Positions 1 to 9,960 of a DNA stretch of 64,000 nucleotides are shown in pieces. The notes beneath the pieces were generated by a model. That model was not told the DNA's origin and searched no databases. It saw only the letters and a list, made by a program, of their open reading frames with translations. The stretch's first letter is position 1. Every line of letters starts with the position of its first letter. The stretch is taken from NCBI RefSeq assembly GCF_016907655.1, contig NZ_JAFBCL010000001.1:2390001-2454000 (forward strand). Reading direction: 5' to 3'. The translations under genes were made by a program, and so were the position numbers. The stretch comes from Saccharothrix algeriensis. Its GTDB lineage: Bacteria; Actinomycetota; Actinomycetes; Mycobacteriales; Pseudonocardiaceae.

Positions 1-68
1 GGTGTCAACCGCTCGTTCCGGGGTCTTGCTGGCGACTCGGCAAAAGTTACTCATGAGCCGCCGACAAG

Positions 69-3000
69 TCAAATCGCCTGGTCAGCGGGCTGCCGGAGGG
101 GCACGGCCACCTGCGGGCCGGGCGCCGGGGCCTGGACCGGGCGCGGTCGCAGCCACAGCGAGATCGACCGCATCCCCTCCATCGCGGTCACGATCTGCTC
201 CGGCGACGCCGGCTCGCGGGTCGGCACCGGCACCAGGTCGTAGCCCCAGATCCGGAACTCCTTGAGGACCGTGACCGGATCGTCGCCGAATCCCGCCGTG
301 GCCGACGCCGAGAACTCCAGGAACACGTGCGGGCGGTCCCGGCGCAGCAGGCGCACCAGCCCGGCCAGCGCGCGGTGGCCCCGGCCCGGCGCGTCCACCC
401 GGACGACCGACAACCGCTTGCCCTGCAGCGCGGGCACCGCCTCCAGCTCCTTGTCCAACCGCGCCGCGCGCACCGAGGTGACGCCCTCACCGGCGTCCGC
501 GGGCAGCGGCGCGACCGACACGCCGCCGGTCAGCGCGGGCTGCGCCGCCAGCTCGCCGATGCTCTCCCACGCGGCGGCGTCGACCAGCACCAGCCGCTCG
601 GCGACCCGTTCCGGCAGGTTGACCTCGACGTTGTGGCGCAGCAGCTCGCGCGCCGACGGGCACGGCTCCACCGCGACCACCGCGCCGCCCGTGCCGAACC
701 GGCTCAGCACCCGCACCGCCTGGTAGCCCACGTACGCGCCGACGTCGAGGAAGATCCCGTCCGGCTCGACCACGGAGTCGATCAGCTCGGACAGCTCCGG
801 CTCCCACACCCCGTTGCTGGACAGGATGGGCAGCATCAGCGGGTCGTCCGAGGGCAGCCGCAGCAGGCCGACGTCGGTCAGCACGAGCGAGCTGCGCACG
901 CCCGGGACGGCGCCGTTGCGCCGCTCGTGCTCGCGCACCACGACCCGGCGCAGCGCGTCGGCGGTCTGCTGCGCCTGGTTGGCCGCGCGCGTCCCGGCGT
1001 CGAGCCTGGTGTCGCGCTCCCGCAGCACCTCCACGACCTTGGACTCCAGCGTGTCGATCCGGTCGAGCGTGCGCTCCAGCGCGACGGCGAGCTTGTCGAT
1101 CCGCTGCGCGAGCGCGTCGCGCTGCTTGGACCGCTTGGCGGCCTCGGCGACGACGGCGTCCTCGATCTCGCGCAGCCGCCTGCCCTGGCCCGCCATGTCG
1201 GCGCGGACCCGGACCACGCCGTCGTCCAGGCCCAGGACCTGGTCGGCGAGCTGGTCCTGGCGCTCGAGGTGGTGCTCGACCGCCGAGCGCAGCACCTCCA
1301 GCTCGCCGAGGCCGATGCCGGTGGTCAGCTCGTCCTGCCGGCGCACCAGGTCGGACACCGTGCGCTCGACCCCGTCCACGAGGGAGCCGAGGACGTCGCG
1401 CATGTGGTTGTCGTAGTGGTCGAGCACGCGCAGGACCACCTTGCGCAGCTGCGGCGCCATCGGCGTGCGGCTGGCGGTGCCCACGTCGGGTTGCCTCAGC
1501 AGCGCGTGCTTGGCCGAGTGCAGCGCCTTGAGCGGGTCGACGGCGGGGCTCGGGTTCGCCGCCGCGCGACGCGCGCGCCACGCGCGGTAGGCGTGCTCGA
1601 CGCGCTCCCGCATCAGGTCGCCGATCGCGGCGGCGCCGCGGGTGGCGAGCCGTTCGCGGCCCTTCGCGCCGATGGCGCGCGCCGCGGGCAGGTCGTCGGC
1701 CAGCGCGCGCAGCAGCTTCACGGCCGCCTGCACGTCCGGTTCGACGCCGGTGCGGCACGGCACGAAGATCACCGACTGCTTGTCGAACAGCTCGGCGACC
1801 GGGCCCTGGTCGGAGGTGAGCACGGGCACGCCGCGGGCCGCGTGCTCGGCCAGGGCGGCGGCGACCCGGTCGCCCCGGCCGCGGTGCAGGGAGATCAGGC
1901 AGTCCACCGGCCCGAGGTCGGCGACCAGCTCGACGCGCGGGTCGGCGGCGGTGGCCAGGCGGAGCCGCTCGGCGGCCTCGGGGTGGTCGGCCGCGCCGGT
2001 CACGGCGATCCGCAGCGCCACGTCCGCGCGCTCGGTGAACGCGCCGAGGAACGCCGACACCGCTCCCAGGACGTTGCCGTCGCGGTCGATGGCGTGGTCG
2101 GCGAGCGCCCCGAAGATCACCCCTTCGTGGTCGTCGGGTTCGTGCGCGTCCCGCTCCGGGACCGGCAGCGGCAGGACGCGGACCGCGGGGCCGCCGGGAC
2201 GCTCGACGGCGGCCCGGGTCGCCTCGGAGGGCACCCACAGCTCGTCGGCGTCCGGTGCGGCGCCCTCGTCGAGCCGGTAGTCGACGACGAACCGGCCACC
2301 CGGCACCGGGGTGTCGGAGTCGACGCGCACGACGACCGGGTAGCCGGCGGTCGTGGCCGTGGGCAGGCCGGACGCGCGGGCGGCGGCCTGCAGGAGCGCG
2401 GCGGCCGGGCCGTCGCCGACGACGGAGACGCCGAGCTGGTCGTGCAGCACCGGGGCGTCGGCGTGCGGGTAGGGCACGGCCGGGACCGGCAGGCGGCCGG
2501 TGGCGACGCCCGAGCCCGCGCACCAGTCGCGGAACGCCGTGCCGTCCGCGCCGAACGGGTCGGGGAACTGCGCGCGCAGGGCCGGGTCGCCGCGCCACAG
2601 GGCGGCGGCCCAGCGGGTGCTGCCGGGCAGGCCGGGCACGGGTTCGCAGGCCCACTCGACGAAGCCCGCGCCACCGTCCGGCCCGAACGCGGGCGGCGGG
2701 GTGGAGCCGCCGGCGGGCGTGCCGTTGACCTGGCCCTCCGCGCCGGCTCGCCGGCCGGCCGGGTCGAACACCGAGCCCGGGTGGGCGCGGGCGGCCTCGC
2801 GGTAGTCGGCGCGCAGCTCGTCGGGGATGGGCGTGCCGTCGGCGAGCTGCCCGTAGCCGTAGCGGACGGGCACGGGCGTGTGGCCGCGCCGGACCAGCTC
2901 GGCGCGGTAGGCCGTGCACAGCTCGGCCAGGTGCGGGTGCTCGGACAGCAGCACGCGCGGCCGGTCGGCGAACGCCGCCGACAGCAGCCACGGCCGGCCG

Positions 3001-3782
3001 GGGTCGAAGCCCTCGAAGTGCACCGAGCGCAGCGGTTCGCCCAGGACGGTCAGCGTGCCGTCGTCCAGCCGGTGCAGGTCGCGCTGGCCCGCGTTCCAGA
3101 CCGACAGGTTGATCGTCGCGTCCCGCAGCACGTCCAGGCTGACCAGCGCGGGAGCGGTGTCCAGCACGGCCTTCGCCGCGTCCGGCGTGCGGCGCAGCTG
3201 CTCCTCCAGCGACCGCAGGAACGGCTCCGCGCCGGGTGCGACGGCCAGGAAGCCCGGGTCGAAGACGCCGGTCTGCAGCAGTTCCGCCGGTGACGGGCGC
3301 AGGCCGTCGTCCGGCAGCGGTCGCAGCGCCCTGGGCAGCAGCACCAGCGGGCCGCGGTCCACGGCGTCGAGCACCCGGTCCGACAGCGGGGCGAGCACCT
3401 GCACCCACGGGTCCAGGTACAGCACCGGGATGCGCTGGCCGAGCAGCTGCTCCAGCAGCCGGGGCCGCAGCAGGCCGCACAGCTGGCGGGCCGTGCAGCC
3501 GGTGGCGAGGCGGGCCAGCTCCTCCGGGCCGATGCCCAGGTCGGCGGGTGTCACCAGGCCCGGCCCGGAGTTCTCCGGCGGGGCGTCGACCACCAGGGCG
3601 GCGAACCGCGCCTCGGGGTGGTTGGCCAGGAACGAGTTCGACAGCACCTTCACCGCGGGCAGTTCGGCGGCGGTGGCCACCGTGCACGCGATCAGGGTGG
3701 GACGGGCTTCGGAACCCGCGGGCACCTCGGTCACGGTCTGCAAACCTAGCTTCTCCGAGTGCCCGGTGTGGATCACCCGCAC
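69..3782 (-). CDS. Glycosyltransferase / FkbM-family methyltransferase fusion
   Basis: Large protein of about 1237 residues. The first ~550 residues resemble actinobacterial glycosyltransferase-like proteins (LACTVATAAELP-like start reading ACTVATAAELP, then VLYLDPWVQVLAPL where a DxD-type motif would lie). Roughly residues 600-880 look like a GT-B/GT4 C-terminal half (GVPVLTSDQGPVAELF). A helical, coiled-coil-prone stretch follows. The last ~250 residues are an FkbM-type SAM methyltransferase, with IFLDVGAYVGYQ as motif I and AVEPCPSARELL as motif II. The start is GTG with AAGGGA about 6 nt upstream; a GTG 15 nt earlier would overlap the glnA2 stop (GTGA). It appears co-transcribed with glnA2 and may act in cell-envelope glycan synthesis, but its substrate cannot be read from sequence. 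Confidence 0.75.
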   Translation of the reverse strand: MRVIHTGHSEKLGLQTVTEVPAGSEARPTLIACTVATAAELPAVKVLSNSFLANHPEARFAALVVDAPPENSGPGLVTPADLGIGPEELARLATGCTARQLCGLLRPRLLEQLLGQRIPVLYLDPWVQVLAPLSDRVLDAVDRGPLVLLPRALRPLPDDGLRPSPAELLQTGVFDPGFLAVAPGAEPFLRSLEEQLRRTPDAAKAVLDTAPALVSLDVLRDATINLSVWNAGQRDLHRLDDGTLTVLGEPLRSVHFEGFDPGRPWLLSAAFADRPRVLLSEHPHLAELCTAYRAELVRRGHTPVPVRYGYGQLADGTPIPDELRADYREAARAHPGSVFDPAGRRAGAEGQVNGTPAGGSTPPPAFGPDGGAGFVEWACEPVPGLPGSTRWAAALWRGDPALRAQFPDPFGADGTAFRDWCAGSGVATGRLPVPAVPYPHADAPVLHDQLGVSVVGDGPAAALLQAAARASGLPTATTAGYPVVVRVDSDTPVPGGRFVVDYRLDEGAAPDADELWVPSEATRAAVERPGGPAVRVLPLPVPERDAHEPDDHEGVIFGALADHAIDRDGNVLGAVSAFLGAFTERADVALRIAVTGAADHPEAAERLRLATAADPRVELVADLGPVDCLISLHRGRGDRVAAALAEHAARGVPVLTSDQGPVAELFDKQSVIFVPCRTGVEPDVQAAVKLLRALADDLPAARAIGAKGRERLATRGAAAIGDLMRERVEHAYRAWRARRAAANPSPAVDPLKALHSAKHALLRQPDVGTASRTPMAPQLRKVVLRVLDHYDNHMRDVLGSLVDGVERTVSDLVRRQDELTTGIGLGELEVLRSAVEHHLERQDQLADQVLGLDDGVVRVRADMAGQGRRLREIEDAVVAEAAKRSKQRDALAQRIDKLAVALERTLDRIDTLESKVVEVLRERDTRLDAGTRAANQAQQTADALRRVVVREHERRNGAVPGVRSSLVLTDVGLLRLPSDDPLMLPILSSNGVWEPELSELIDSVVEPDGIFLDVGAYVGYQAVRVLSRFGTGGAVVAVEPCPSARELLRHNVEVNLPERVAERLVLVDAAAWESIGELAAQPALTGGVSVAPLPADAGEGVTSVRAARLDKELEAVPALQGKRLSVVRVDAPGRGHRALAGLVRLLRRDRPHVFLEFSASATAGFGDDPVTVLKEFRIWGYDLVPVPTREPASPEQIVTAMEGMRSISLWLRPRPVQAPAPGPQVAVPLRQPADQAI

Positions 3783-3793
3783 GGTTCGTCCCT

Positions 3794-5137
3794 TCACAGG
3801 ACCGGCAGCAGGGTCCGGAGCTCGTACGGCGTGACGCTGCGCCGGTACGCGTCCCACTCCGTGCGCTTGTTGCGCAGGAAGAAGTCGTACACGTGTTCGC
3901 CCAGCGCTTCGGGCAGCAGCTCCGAGTTCTCCATCTCGACCAGCGCCTCGCCGAGGTTCTGCGGCAGGTTGTCGTAGCCGGCGGCCCGGCGCTCGCGGTC
4001 GGTCAGCGACCACACGTCGTCCTCGGCGGGCGGTGGCAGCTCGTAGCCCTTCTCCACGCCCCTGAGGCCGGCGGCGATGATCACCGCGTACGCCAGGTAC
4101 GGGTTGCACGCCGAGTCCAGGCTCCGGATCTCGACCCGGCGCGACGAGGACTTGCCCGGCGAGTACATCGGCACGCGCACGAGCGCGGAGCGGTTGGCGT
4201 GGCCCCAGCACACGGCCGTGGGCGCCTCGCCGCCGACGATGAGCCGCTTGTAGGAGTTGACCCACTGGTTGGTGACCCCGGAGATCTCGCGCGCGTGCCG
4301 GAGCAGGCCCGCGACGAACGCCTTGCCGGTGTCGGAGAGCTGGTAGGGGTCCTCGGCGTCGTAGAACGCGTTGCGGTCGCCCTCGAACAGGCTGACGTGG
4401 GTGTGCATCCCCGAGCCGGGCTGGTCGGTGAACGGCTTGGGCATGAAGCTCGCGCGCACCCCCTGGGTGATCGCGACCTCCTTCACCACGTAGCGGAAGG
4501 TCATCACGTTGTCCGCCATGGTCAGGGCGTCGGCGTAGCGCAGGTCGATCTCCTGCTGGCCGGGCGCGCCCTCGTGGTGGCTGAACTCCACGGAGATGCC
4601 CATGGCCTCCAGCGCCTCGATGGCGTGGCGGCGGAAGTGGGTCGCGGTCTCGTGGCTGGTCTGGTCGAAGAAGCCGCCGTTGTCCGCCGGCGCGGGTTCG
4701 CTGCCGTCGTCGGGGAGGTTCTTGAGCAGGAAGAACTCCATCTCCGGGTGCACGTAGCAGGTGAACCCGGCCTCACTGGCCTTGGCGAGCACGCGGCGCA
4801 GGACGTGGCGCGGGTCGGCCCACGACGGCGAGCCGTCGGGCATCGCGATGTCGCAGAACATGCGGGCCGAGTAGTTGCTCTTGTCCGGTGTCTGCCAGGG
4901 CAGGACCTGGAAGGTGGACGGGTCGGGCTTGGCCACCATGTCCGATTCGTAGACGCGCGCGAAACCCTCGATCGCCGAGCCGTCGAAGCCGATGCCCTCG
5001 CTGAAGGCGCCCTCCAGCTCGGCGGGCGCCACCGCGACGGACTTCAGGAAGCCCAGCACGTCGGTGAACCAGAGCCGGACGAACCGGATGTCCCGTTCCT
5101 CAAGGGTGCGGAGCACGAACTCCTGCTGGCGGTTCAT
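3794..5137 (-). CDS. glnA2: Glutamine synthetase type I, GlnA2 class
   Basis: ATP-dependent ligation of ammonia to glutamate in the cytoplasm. The 447-residue protein is near-collinear with M. tuberculosis GlnA2 (446 aa): it begins [20 protein letters not shown] and has the [15 protein letters not shown] and [11 protein letters not shown] segments, the metal-ligand region PEMEFFLL, the ATP-binding [18 protein letters not shown] and the C-terminal RNKRTEW. It is shorter than the ~470-residue GlnA1 class. The tail reads EKGYELPP where GlnA1-type enzymes carry the adenylylated tyrosine loop; whether it is modified is not clear. The downstream glycosyltransferase overlaps or abuts its stop, whereas glnE commonly neighbours glnA2 in actinobacteria. 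No good Shine-Dalgarno is seen before the ATG. Confidence 0.96.
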   Translation of the reverse strand: MNRQQEFVLRTLEERDIRFVRLWFTDVLGFLKSVAVAPAELEGAFSEGIGFDGSAIEGFARVYESDMVAKPDPSTFQVLPWQTPDKSNYSARMFCDIAMPDGSPSWADPRHVLRRVLAKASEAGFTCYVHPEMEFFLLKNLPDDGSEPAPADNGGFFDQTSHETATHFRRHAIEALEAMGISVEFSHHEGAPGQQEIDLRYADALTMADNVMTFRYVVKEVAITQGVRASFMPKPFTDQPGSGMHTHVSLFEGDRNAFYDAEDPYQLSDTGKAFVAGLLRHAREISGVTNQWVNSYKRLIVGGEAPTAVCWGHANRSALVRVPMYSPGKSSSRRVEIRSLDSACNPYLAYAVIIAAGLRGVEKGYELPPPAEDDVWSLTDRERRAAGYDNLPQNLGEALVEMENSELLPEALGEHVYDFFLRNKRTEWDAYRRSVTPYELRTLLPVL

Positions 5138-5321
5138 GGGACGCAGCCTAGGTAAAGCCGGTCCGCCGCGCGCCGCCGACTCGCGCGAAGCCCGCGCCCC
5201 GCGCCGGCCGGCCGGTCGACCCGCAGGTCAGCCGGCCGGCGCCCCGGATCGGCGGCCCGCCGGCCGCGGGTCGCGCCCGGCGGCGGGGTGGGATCCGGCC
5301 GTGCTCCCGGCCGGGTGGATC

Positions 5322-5327
5322 TACGAT
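5322..5327 (+). promoter_or_regulatory. Putative -10 box for leaderless lprG transcript
   Basis: TACGAT ends 7 nt before the lprG ATG and no ribosome-binding site lies between. This matches the actinobacterial leaderless pattern, in which transcription starts at or next to the start codon. The 197-bp gap shared with divergent glnA2 also has two copies of a GCCGGCCGG motif. No clear -35 box is seen. Confidence 0.5.
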
Positions 5328-5334
5328 CCCCGGT

Positions 5335-5976
5335 ATGTCCCGTCGCCGCGCCCTGGTAGGCGCGCTCGCTCTCCTGCTGGCCGGCTGCACCTCCTCCTCA
5401 GGCGACCTGCCCGCGGGTCCGGAGCTGGTCGACCGGTCGGCCGCCGCCATGCGCTCGGTGAACAGCACCCACTTCACCATCAAGGTCGACGGCGAGCTGC
5501 CGAACGTCCCGGTGAAGGACGCCGAGGGCGACCTCAACTCCGCCGGCGAGTCCCGGGGCCGCGCCCGGGTCGAGCAGTTCGGCCAGCTGGTCGAGGTGGA
5601 GTACGTCCTGGTCGGCAAGGACCTCTACGTCAAGGGCCCGACCGGCGGGTTCACCGAGGTGCCCGCCGCGCTGGCCGGTCAGCTCTACGACCCGACGGCG
5701 ATCCTGGACCCGGACCGGGGCGTCGCCAGGGTCCTGGGCGACGCGCGGGACGCCCGGACCGTCAGCTCCGGCGGCGGCGTGGACGTGGTGGAGGCGACCG
5801 TCCCGCGGGACGTCGTGGCGGGGCTCGTGCCGGGGATCGACTCCGACGTCAAGGGCCGGTTCTCGCTGACCGGCGACAAGCTGACCGAGGCGGCCTTCGA
5901 GCTGCCCGCCGGCGCGAAGGTCCTGATCTCGCTGTCCGACTTCGGCAAGTCGTTCACCGTCGCGCCGCCGACGTGA
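5335..5976 (+). CDS. lprG: LprG/LppX-type envelope lipoprotein
   Basis: A 213-residue lipoprotein with a short basic signal peptide and lipobox LLLAGC (lipid-modified Cys at about residue 18). The body matches the LppX/LprAFG fold ([22 protein letters not shown], then [22 protein letters not shown]). In mycobacteria LprG holds triacylated lipids in a hydrophobic cavity and moves them to the outer envelope together with the MFS protein P55/Rv1410c. The next gene here is such an MFS protein and overlaps the stop codon (GTGA), so the operon pairing is kept. The lipid carried in this organism is unknown. Confidence 0.9.
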   Translation: MSRRRALVGALALLLAGCTSSSGDLPAGPELVDRSAAAMRSVNSTHFTIKVDGELPNVPVKDAEGDLNSAGESRGRARVEQFGQLVEVEYVLVGKDLYVKGPTGGFTEVPAALAGQLYDPTAILDPDRGVARVLGDARDARTVSSGGGVDVVEATVPRDVVAGLVPGIDSDVKGRFSLTGDKLTEAAFELPAGAKVLISLSDFGKSFTVAPPT

Positions 5977-7472
5977 GGTCCCGTCGGCTGGCGATGGGCG
6001 CGGGGGCGCTGGCCGTCCTGCTCGGCGCGCTCGACGCGTACGTGGTGGTCGGCGTCCTGGTGGACATGGTGCGCGACCTGGGCATCCCGGTGAACCACCT
6101 GGAGCGCGCGACGCCCGTGGTGACCGGGTACCTGCTCGGGTACGTGGCCGGGATGCCGCTGCTCGGGCAGCTGTCGGACCGGTTCGGGCGGCGGCCGGTG
6201 CTCCAGCTGTGCCTGGTCGGGTTCGCGGTCGGGTCGGTCGTCACGGCGCTGGCGGGCGAGCTGCCGCTGCTGGTGGCCGGGCGGGTGGTGCAGGGGCTCG
6301 CCGGCGGCGCGCTGCTGCCGGTGACGATGGCCCTGGTGGGCGACCTGTGGGACGCGCGGCGGCGGGCCGGCGCGCTGGGCGTGGTCGGCGCGGCGCAGGA
6401 GCTGGGCAGCGTGCTGGGCACCCTCTACGGCGTCGGGGTGGCCTCGCTGTTCAACGCGTGGTCGGTGTTCGAGTCGCTGGAGCCGCAGAGCTGGCGGTGG
6501 GTGTTCTGGGTGAACCTGCCGCTGGCGCTGGTCGCGATGGCGGTCGTGCAGCGGACCGTGCCGGGCGGGGCGGGTCGGCCGGTGCGCGTCGACGTGGTGG
6601 GCGGCGCGCTGCTGGCGCTGTCGCTGTCGCTGCTGGTGGTCGGGCTCTACAACCCCGACCCGGAGCACGCCGTGCTGCCGCCGTGGGGCCTGCCGGCGCT
6701 GGGCGGCGCGCTGGTGGCGCTGGTGGCGTTCGCGTGGTGGGAGAAGCGGTCGGCGGTGCGGTTGCTGGACCCGACCGGCGTGGCGGTGCGGCCGTTCCTG
6801 GCGGCGCTGGCCGTGTCGCTGGCAGCCGGCGCGGCGCTGATGGTGACCCTGGTGGACGTCGAGCTGTTCGCGCAGACGGTGCTGCGGCTGGACTCGGCGC
6901 AGGCGGTGGCGCTGCTGGCCCGGTTCCTGGTCGCGCTGCCGGTCGGCGCGCTGGTCGGCGGGTGGCTGGCGGGGCGCGCGGGCGACCGGTGGGTGTCGGT
7001 GGCCGGGATGGCCGTGGCGGCGGTGGCGTACGCGCTGATCGCCCGGTGGCCGGCGGACGTGTCGCCCGCGGTGCTGGACCGCGACCTGGTGGTGGCCGGG
7101 TTCGGGCTCGGGCTGGTGATCGCCCCGGTGTCGGCGGCGGCGCTGCGGGTGGTGCCGGACGCCCAGCACGGGGTGGCGTCGGCGGCGGTGGTCGTGGCGC
7201 GGATGACCGGGATGCTGGTGGGGGTGGCGGCGCTGTCGGCGTGGGGCCTGCACCGGTTCCGGGAGCTGACCGCCGACCTGGACACCCCGCTGCCGTTCGG
7301 CGTGCCGCCCGAGGAGTTCCGCCGGCGGGCCGAGGTCTACCAGCGGGCGCTGTCCGACGCGCTGCTGACCGAGTACCACGAGATCTTCCTGATCACCGCC
7401 GTGATCTGCGGGGTCGGCGCGGTGGCGGCGCTGTTCCTGCCGACCGCGGCGCGCGTCCACCGGAACGGGTGA
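5973..7472 (+). CDS. MFS transporter, P55/Rv1410c-like partner of LprG
   Basis: A 499-residue major facilitator with about 14 hydrophobic segments. The loop 2-3 motif A reads [15 protein letters not shown] and motif C-like glycines follow ([20 protein letters not shown]). Near the C terminus a long polar stretch ([19 protein letters not shown] to [14 protein letters not shown]) precedes the last membrane helix. This corresponds in position to the extended periplasmic helices of mycobacterial P55, which are linked to lipid export. The GTG start overlaps the lprG stop, implying translational coupling. Length is close to P55 (518 aa). The role is export of lipids and possibly drugs, inferred from the pairing. 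Confidence 0.88.
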   Translation: MRSRRLAMGAGALAVLLGALDAYVVVGVLVDMVRDLGIPVNHLERATPVVTGYLLGYVAGMPLLGQLSDRFGRRPVLQLCLVGFAVGSVVTALAGELPLLVAGRVVQGLAGGALLPVTMALVGDLWDARRRAGALGVVGAAQELGSVLGTLYGVGVASLFNAWSVFESLEPQSWRWVFWVNLPLALVAMAVVQRTVPGGAGRPVRVDVVGGALLALSLSLLVVGLYNPDPEHAVLPPWGLPALGGALVALVAFAWWEKRSAVRLLDPTGVAVRPFLAALAVSLAAGAALMVTLVDVELFAQTVLRLDSAQAVALLARFLVALPVGALVGGWLAGRAGDRWVSVAGMAVAAVAYALIARWPADVSPAVLDRDLVVAGFGLGLVIAPVSAAALRVVPDAQHGVASAAVVVARMTGMLVGVAALSAWGLHRFRELTADLDTPLPFGVPPEEFRRRAEVYQRALSDALLTEYHEIFLITAVICGVGAVAALFLPTAARVHRNG

Positions 7473-7523
7473 TACACCGGCTCGGCCCTGCGGTGGCCGG
7501 CGCGGGGGCGCACCCTGGTCGCC

Positions 7524-8129
7524 ATGGCGCACCACGAGGCTGACGCGAATGGTCCGGCCGGCCCGACGCGGCTGCTCGGCCGGTCCAAGGCGCTGCGGAT
7601 CACGTTCGGCGTCGTCACGGTCGCGATCGGGCTGCTGGTGCTGGTCTGGCCGGGCATCACGATCCTCACCGCGGCGGTGCTGTTCGGGGTCCAGCTGCTG
7701 ATCACCGGCGTGTTCTGGCTGGTCAGCTCGTTCACCCAGGGCGGCTCCTCCGGCGGGTACCGGGTGCTGCTCGCGGTCGCCGGGCTGCTGGCGCTGGTGG
7801 CGGGCATCCTCAGCCTGCGCTCCCCGTTCCAGACCGTCGCGGTGCTGGCGCTGCTGCTCGGCGCCACCTGGGTGGTGGGCGGGGTCGCGGAGGTCTTCCA
7901 CGGGTTCGGCACCAGCGGGTGGGCGGTGCTCTCCGGGGTCGTGACGCTGGTCGCCGGGGTCGTCGTGCTGGTGATGCCGCTGTCCGGCCTGGTCGCGCTG
8001 GCGTGGCTGCTGGGCATCGCGCTGCTGGTGCTGGGCGTGCTCAGCGTCGTGGCGGCGGTGACCGAGGGCCGCGCGCCGGCCGCGGCGTCCTCCGGCACGG
8101 GCGCGGCCGGGCGCGCCGCCACCGCCTGA
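7524..8129 (+). CDS. HdeD-family (DUF308) membrane protein
   Basis: A 201-residue protein with six predicted membrane helices in the repeated hairpin pattern of the HdeD/DUF308 family (for example VTVAIGLLVLVWPGITIL and LLALVAGILSLRSPFQT). The family is linked with acid resistance in enterobacteria, but the actinobacterial members have no established function. It starts 51 nt after the MFS gene on the same strand and could be read from the same transcript. Both termini are predicted cytoplasmic and rich in Ala/Gly. It converges on nadE with a 43-bp gap. Confidence 0.85.
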   Translation: MAHHEADANGPAGPTRLLGRSKALRITFGVVTVAIGLLVLVWPGITILTAAVLFGVQLLITGVFWLVSSFTQGGSSGGYRVLLAVAGLLALVAGILSLRSPFQTVAVLALLLGATWVVGGVAEVFHGFGTSGWAVLSGVVTLVAGVVVLVMPLSGLVALAWLLGIALLVLGVLSVVAAVTEGRAPAAASSGTGAAGRAATA

Positions 8130-8172
8130 GCGCGCGGGCGCTCACCGGCGGCGGGCGCCCGGGACCGACCCG

Positions 8173-9888
8173 CTACCCCTCGCGCCAGCCGCTGGTGACG
8201 GGCAGGCGGCGGTCGCGGCCGAACGCCTTGAACGTGATCTTCGTGCCCGGCGGGTACTGGCGGCGCTTGTACTCGGCCCGGTCGACCATGCGCAGGACCC
8301 GGTCCACCAGCTCGGGCGCGAAGCCCGCCGCGATCAGGTCGCGGTAGCCCTTGTCGCCCTCGACGTAGTCGTCCAGCACCGCGTCGAGCAGCTCGTAGTC
8401 CGGCAGCGAGTCGGTGTCCACCTGGCCCGGCCGCAGCTCGGCCGACGGCGGCTTGGCGATCGAGTTCTCCGGGATCGGCGGCAGCTCGCCCAGCTTCTCG
8501 GCCTGCGCGTTGCGCCACCTGGCCAGGTCCCACACCAGGGTCTTGAGCACGTCCTTGATCGGCGCGAACCCGCCGACCGCGTCGCCGTAGATGGTCGAGT
8601 AGCCGACCGCCAGCTCGGACTTGTTGCCGGGGGCCAGGACCAGGTGGCCGTGCTGGTTGGACAGGCCCATCAGGGTCACGCCGCGGCAGCGGGCCTGCAC
8701 GTTCTCCTCGGCCAGCCCGGTCAGGCCGAGCTGGTCGACGAACACGCGGACCATGTCGGCGATGGGCTGCACCTCGTAGTGCGCGCCGGTGCGCCGCGCC
8801 AGCTCCCGGGCGTCGGACTTCGAGTGCTCCGACGAGTAGACCGACGGCATCGAGACGCAGTGCACGGCGTCCCCGCCGAGGGCGTCCACCGCCAGCGCGG
8901 CGACCACCGCCGAGTCGATGCCGCCGGACAGGCCCAGCACGACCGAGCGGAAGCCGTTCTTGCGCACGTAGTCGCGCAGGCCGGTGACCAGCGCGTGCCA
9001 CACCTCCGCCTCGTCGGACAGCGGCTCGGCCGGCGCGGGCGCGGGCAGCGGCGGGTAGGCGGGCAGCGGGTCGTCCGACAGCGTCCTGCGGCGCACGGTG
9101 AAGCCGTCGACCGGGCCCTCGGTGCGCGCCGCGCCGCCGGGCAGGTCCAGGTCGAGCACGACCAGGTGCTCCACGAACTGCGGGGCGCGGGTCAGCAGGT
9201 CACCCGTCCCGGTGACGACCATCGAATCGCCGTCGAACACCAGCTCGTCCTGGCCGCCGACGAGGTTGACGTAGGCCAGCGGCGCCTTCGCCTCGGCCGC
9301 GCGGCGCGCCACCAGCGGCAGGCGGGCGTCGTCCTTCTTCCGCTCGTACGGCGAGGCGTTCGGCGAGACCACCAGGTCCACGCCGGCCGCGCCGAGGGCG
9401 GCGATCGGGCCGCCGTCCTGCCACAGGTCCTCGCAGACGACCATGCCGATCTCGACGCCGTGCAGCCGCACGACGTCCAGCTCGTCACCGGGCGTGAAGT
9501 AGCGGCGCTCGTCGAACACGCCGTAGTTGGGCAGGTGGTGCTTGTACTGCCGCGCCACGACCTCGCCGCCGTGCAGCACGGCCGCCGCGTTGCGCATCCC
9601 GCGCTCGTCGCGGTCCAGGTAGCCGACGAACACCGGCAGCCCGCCGCAGCCCGCCTCCGCGAGCCGCCGGGCGAGGTCGGTCAGCGCCCGCTTGGACGCC
9701 TCGGCGAACGACACGCGCAGCGCCAGGTCCTCCACCGGGTAGCCGGTGAGCACCATCTCGGGGAAGACCGCCAGGTGCGCGCCCGCCTCCACGGCCTTGC
9801 GCGTCCACTCCAGGACGAGTTCGGTGTTGCCGGCCAGGTCGCCGACACACGCGTTGACCTGGGCGAGGGCGAGTCGGAGCTGTGGCAT
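8173..9888 (-). CDS. nadE: Glutamine-dependent NAD+ synthetase
   Basis: Last step of NAD synthesis: amidation of deamido-NAD using glutamine nitrogen and ATP. The 571-residue length fits the two-domain enzyme. The N-terminal nitrilase-type glutaminase has the triad Glu44 (FPEMVLTGYP), Lys116 (QYKHHLPNY) and Cys152 (MVVCEDLWQ). The C-terminal synthetase has the pyrophosphate loop SGGIDSA at 321-327. The ATG was chosen because MPQLRLALAQVNACVGDL is the normal N terminus; a GAGAAT box lies 6 nt upstream, so the message may be leaderless. Transcribed divergently from the Hip1-like protease with a 72-bp gap. Confidence 0.96.
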   Translation of the reverse strand: MPQLRLALAQVNACVGDLAGNTELVLEWTRKAVEAGAHLAVFPEMVLTGYPVEDLALRVSFAEASKRALTDLARRLAEAGCGGLPVFVGYLDRDERGMRNAAAVLHGGEVVARQYKHHLPNYGVFDERRYFTPGDELDVVRLHGVEIGMVVCEDLWQDGGPIAALGAAGVDLVVSPNASPYERKKDDARLPLVARRAAEAKAPLAYVNLVGGQDELVFDGDSMVVTGTGDLLTRAPQFVEHLVVLDLDLPGGAARTEGPVDGFTVRRRTLSDDPLPAYPPLPAPAPAEPLSDEAEVWHALVTGLRDYVRKNGFRSVVLGLSGGIDSAVVAALAVDALGGDAVHCVSMPSVYSSEHSKSDARELARRTGAHYEVQPIADMVRVFVDQLGLTGLAEENVQARCRGVTLMGLSNQHGHLVLAPGNKSELAVGYSTIYGDAVGGFAPIKDVLKTLVWDLARWRNAQAEKLGELPPIPENSIAKPPSAELRPGQVDTDSLPDYELLDAVLDDYVEGDKGYRDLIAAGFAPELVDRVLRMVDRAEYKRRQYPPGTKITFKAFGRDRRLPVTSGWREG

Positions 9889-9927
9889 GGGGGCATTCTC
9901 GCTCACCGGCGGGGGCCTCGGCGCGCG

Positions 9928-9954
9928 TTGTGGCCGACGAGTCACACCTACGAT
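9928..9954 (+). promoter_or_regulatory. Putative promoter of the Hip1-like protease gene
   Basis: TTGTGG (9928-9933) and TACGAT (9949-9954) are separated by 15 bp. The -10 box ends 6 nt before the GTG start with no Shine-Dalgarno, so a leaderless message is likely. The spacing is shorter than the usual 17 bp, so the -35 assignment is weak. Confidence 0.4.
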
Positions 9955-9960
9955 CGGGGT

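Noticed and set aside
327..3293. 988-codon plus-strand open frame opposite the glycosyltransferase fusion
   Set aside because: It is the antisense shadow of a high-GC coding gene; its product is His/Arg/Gln-rich without domain resemblance.
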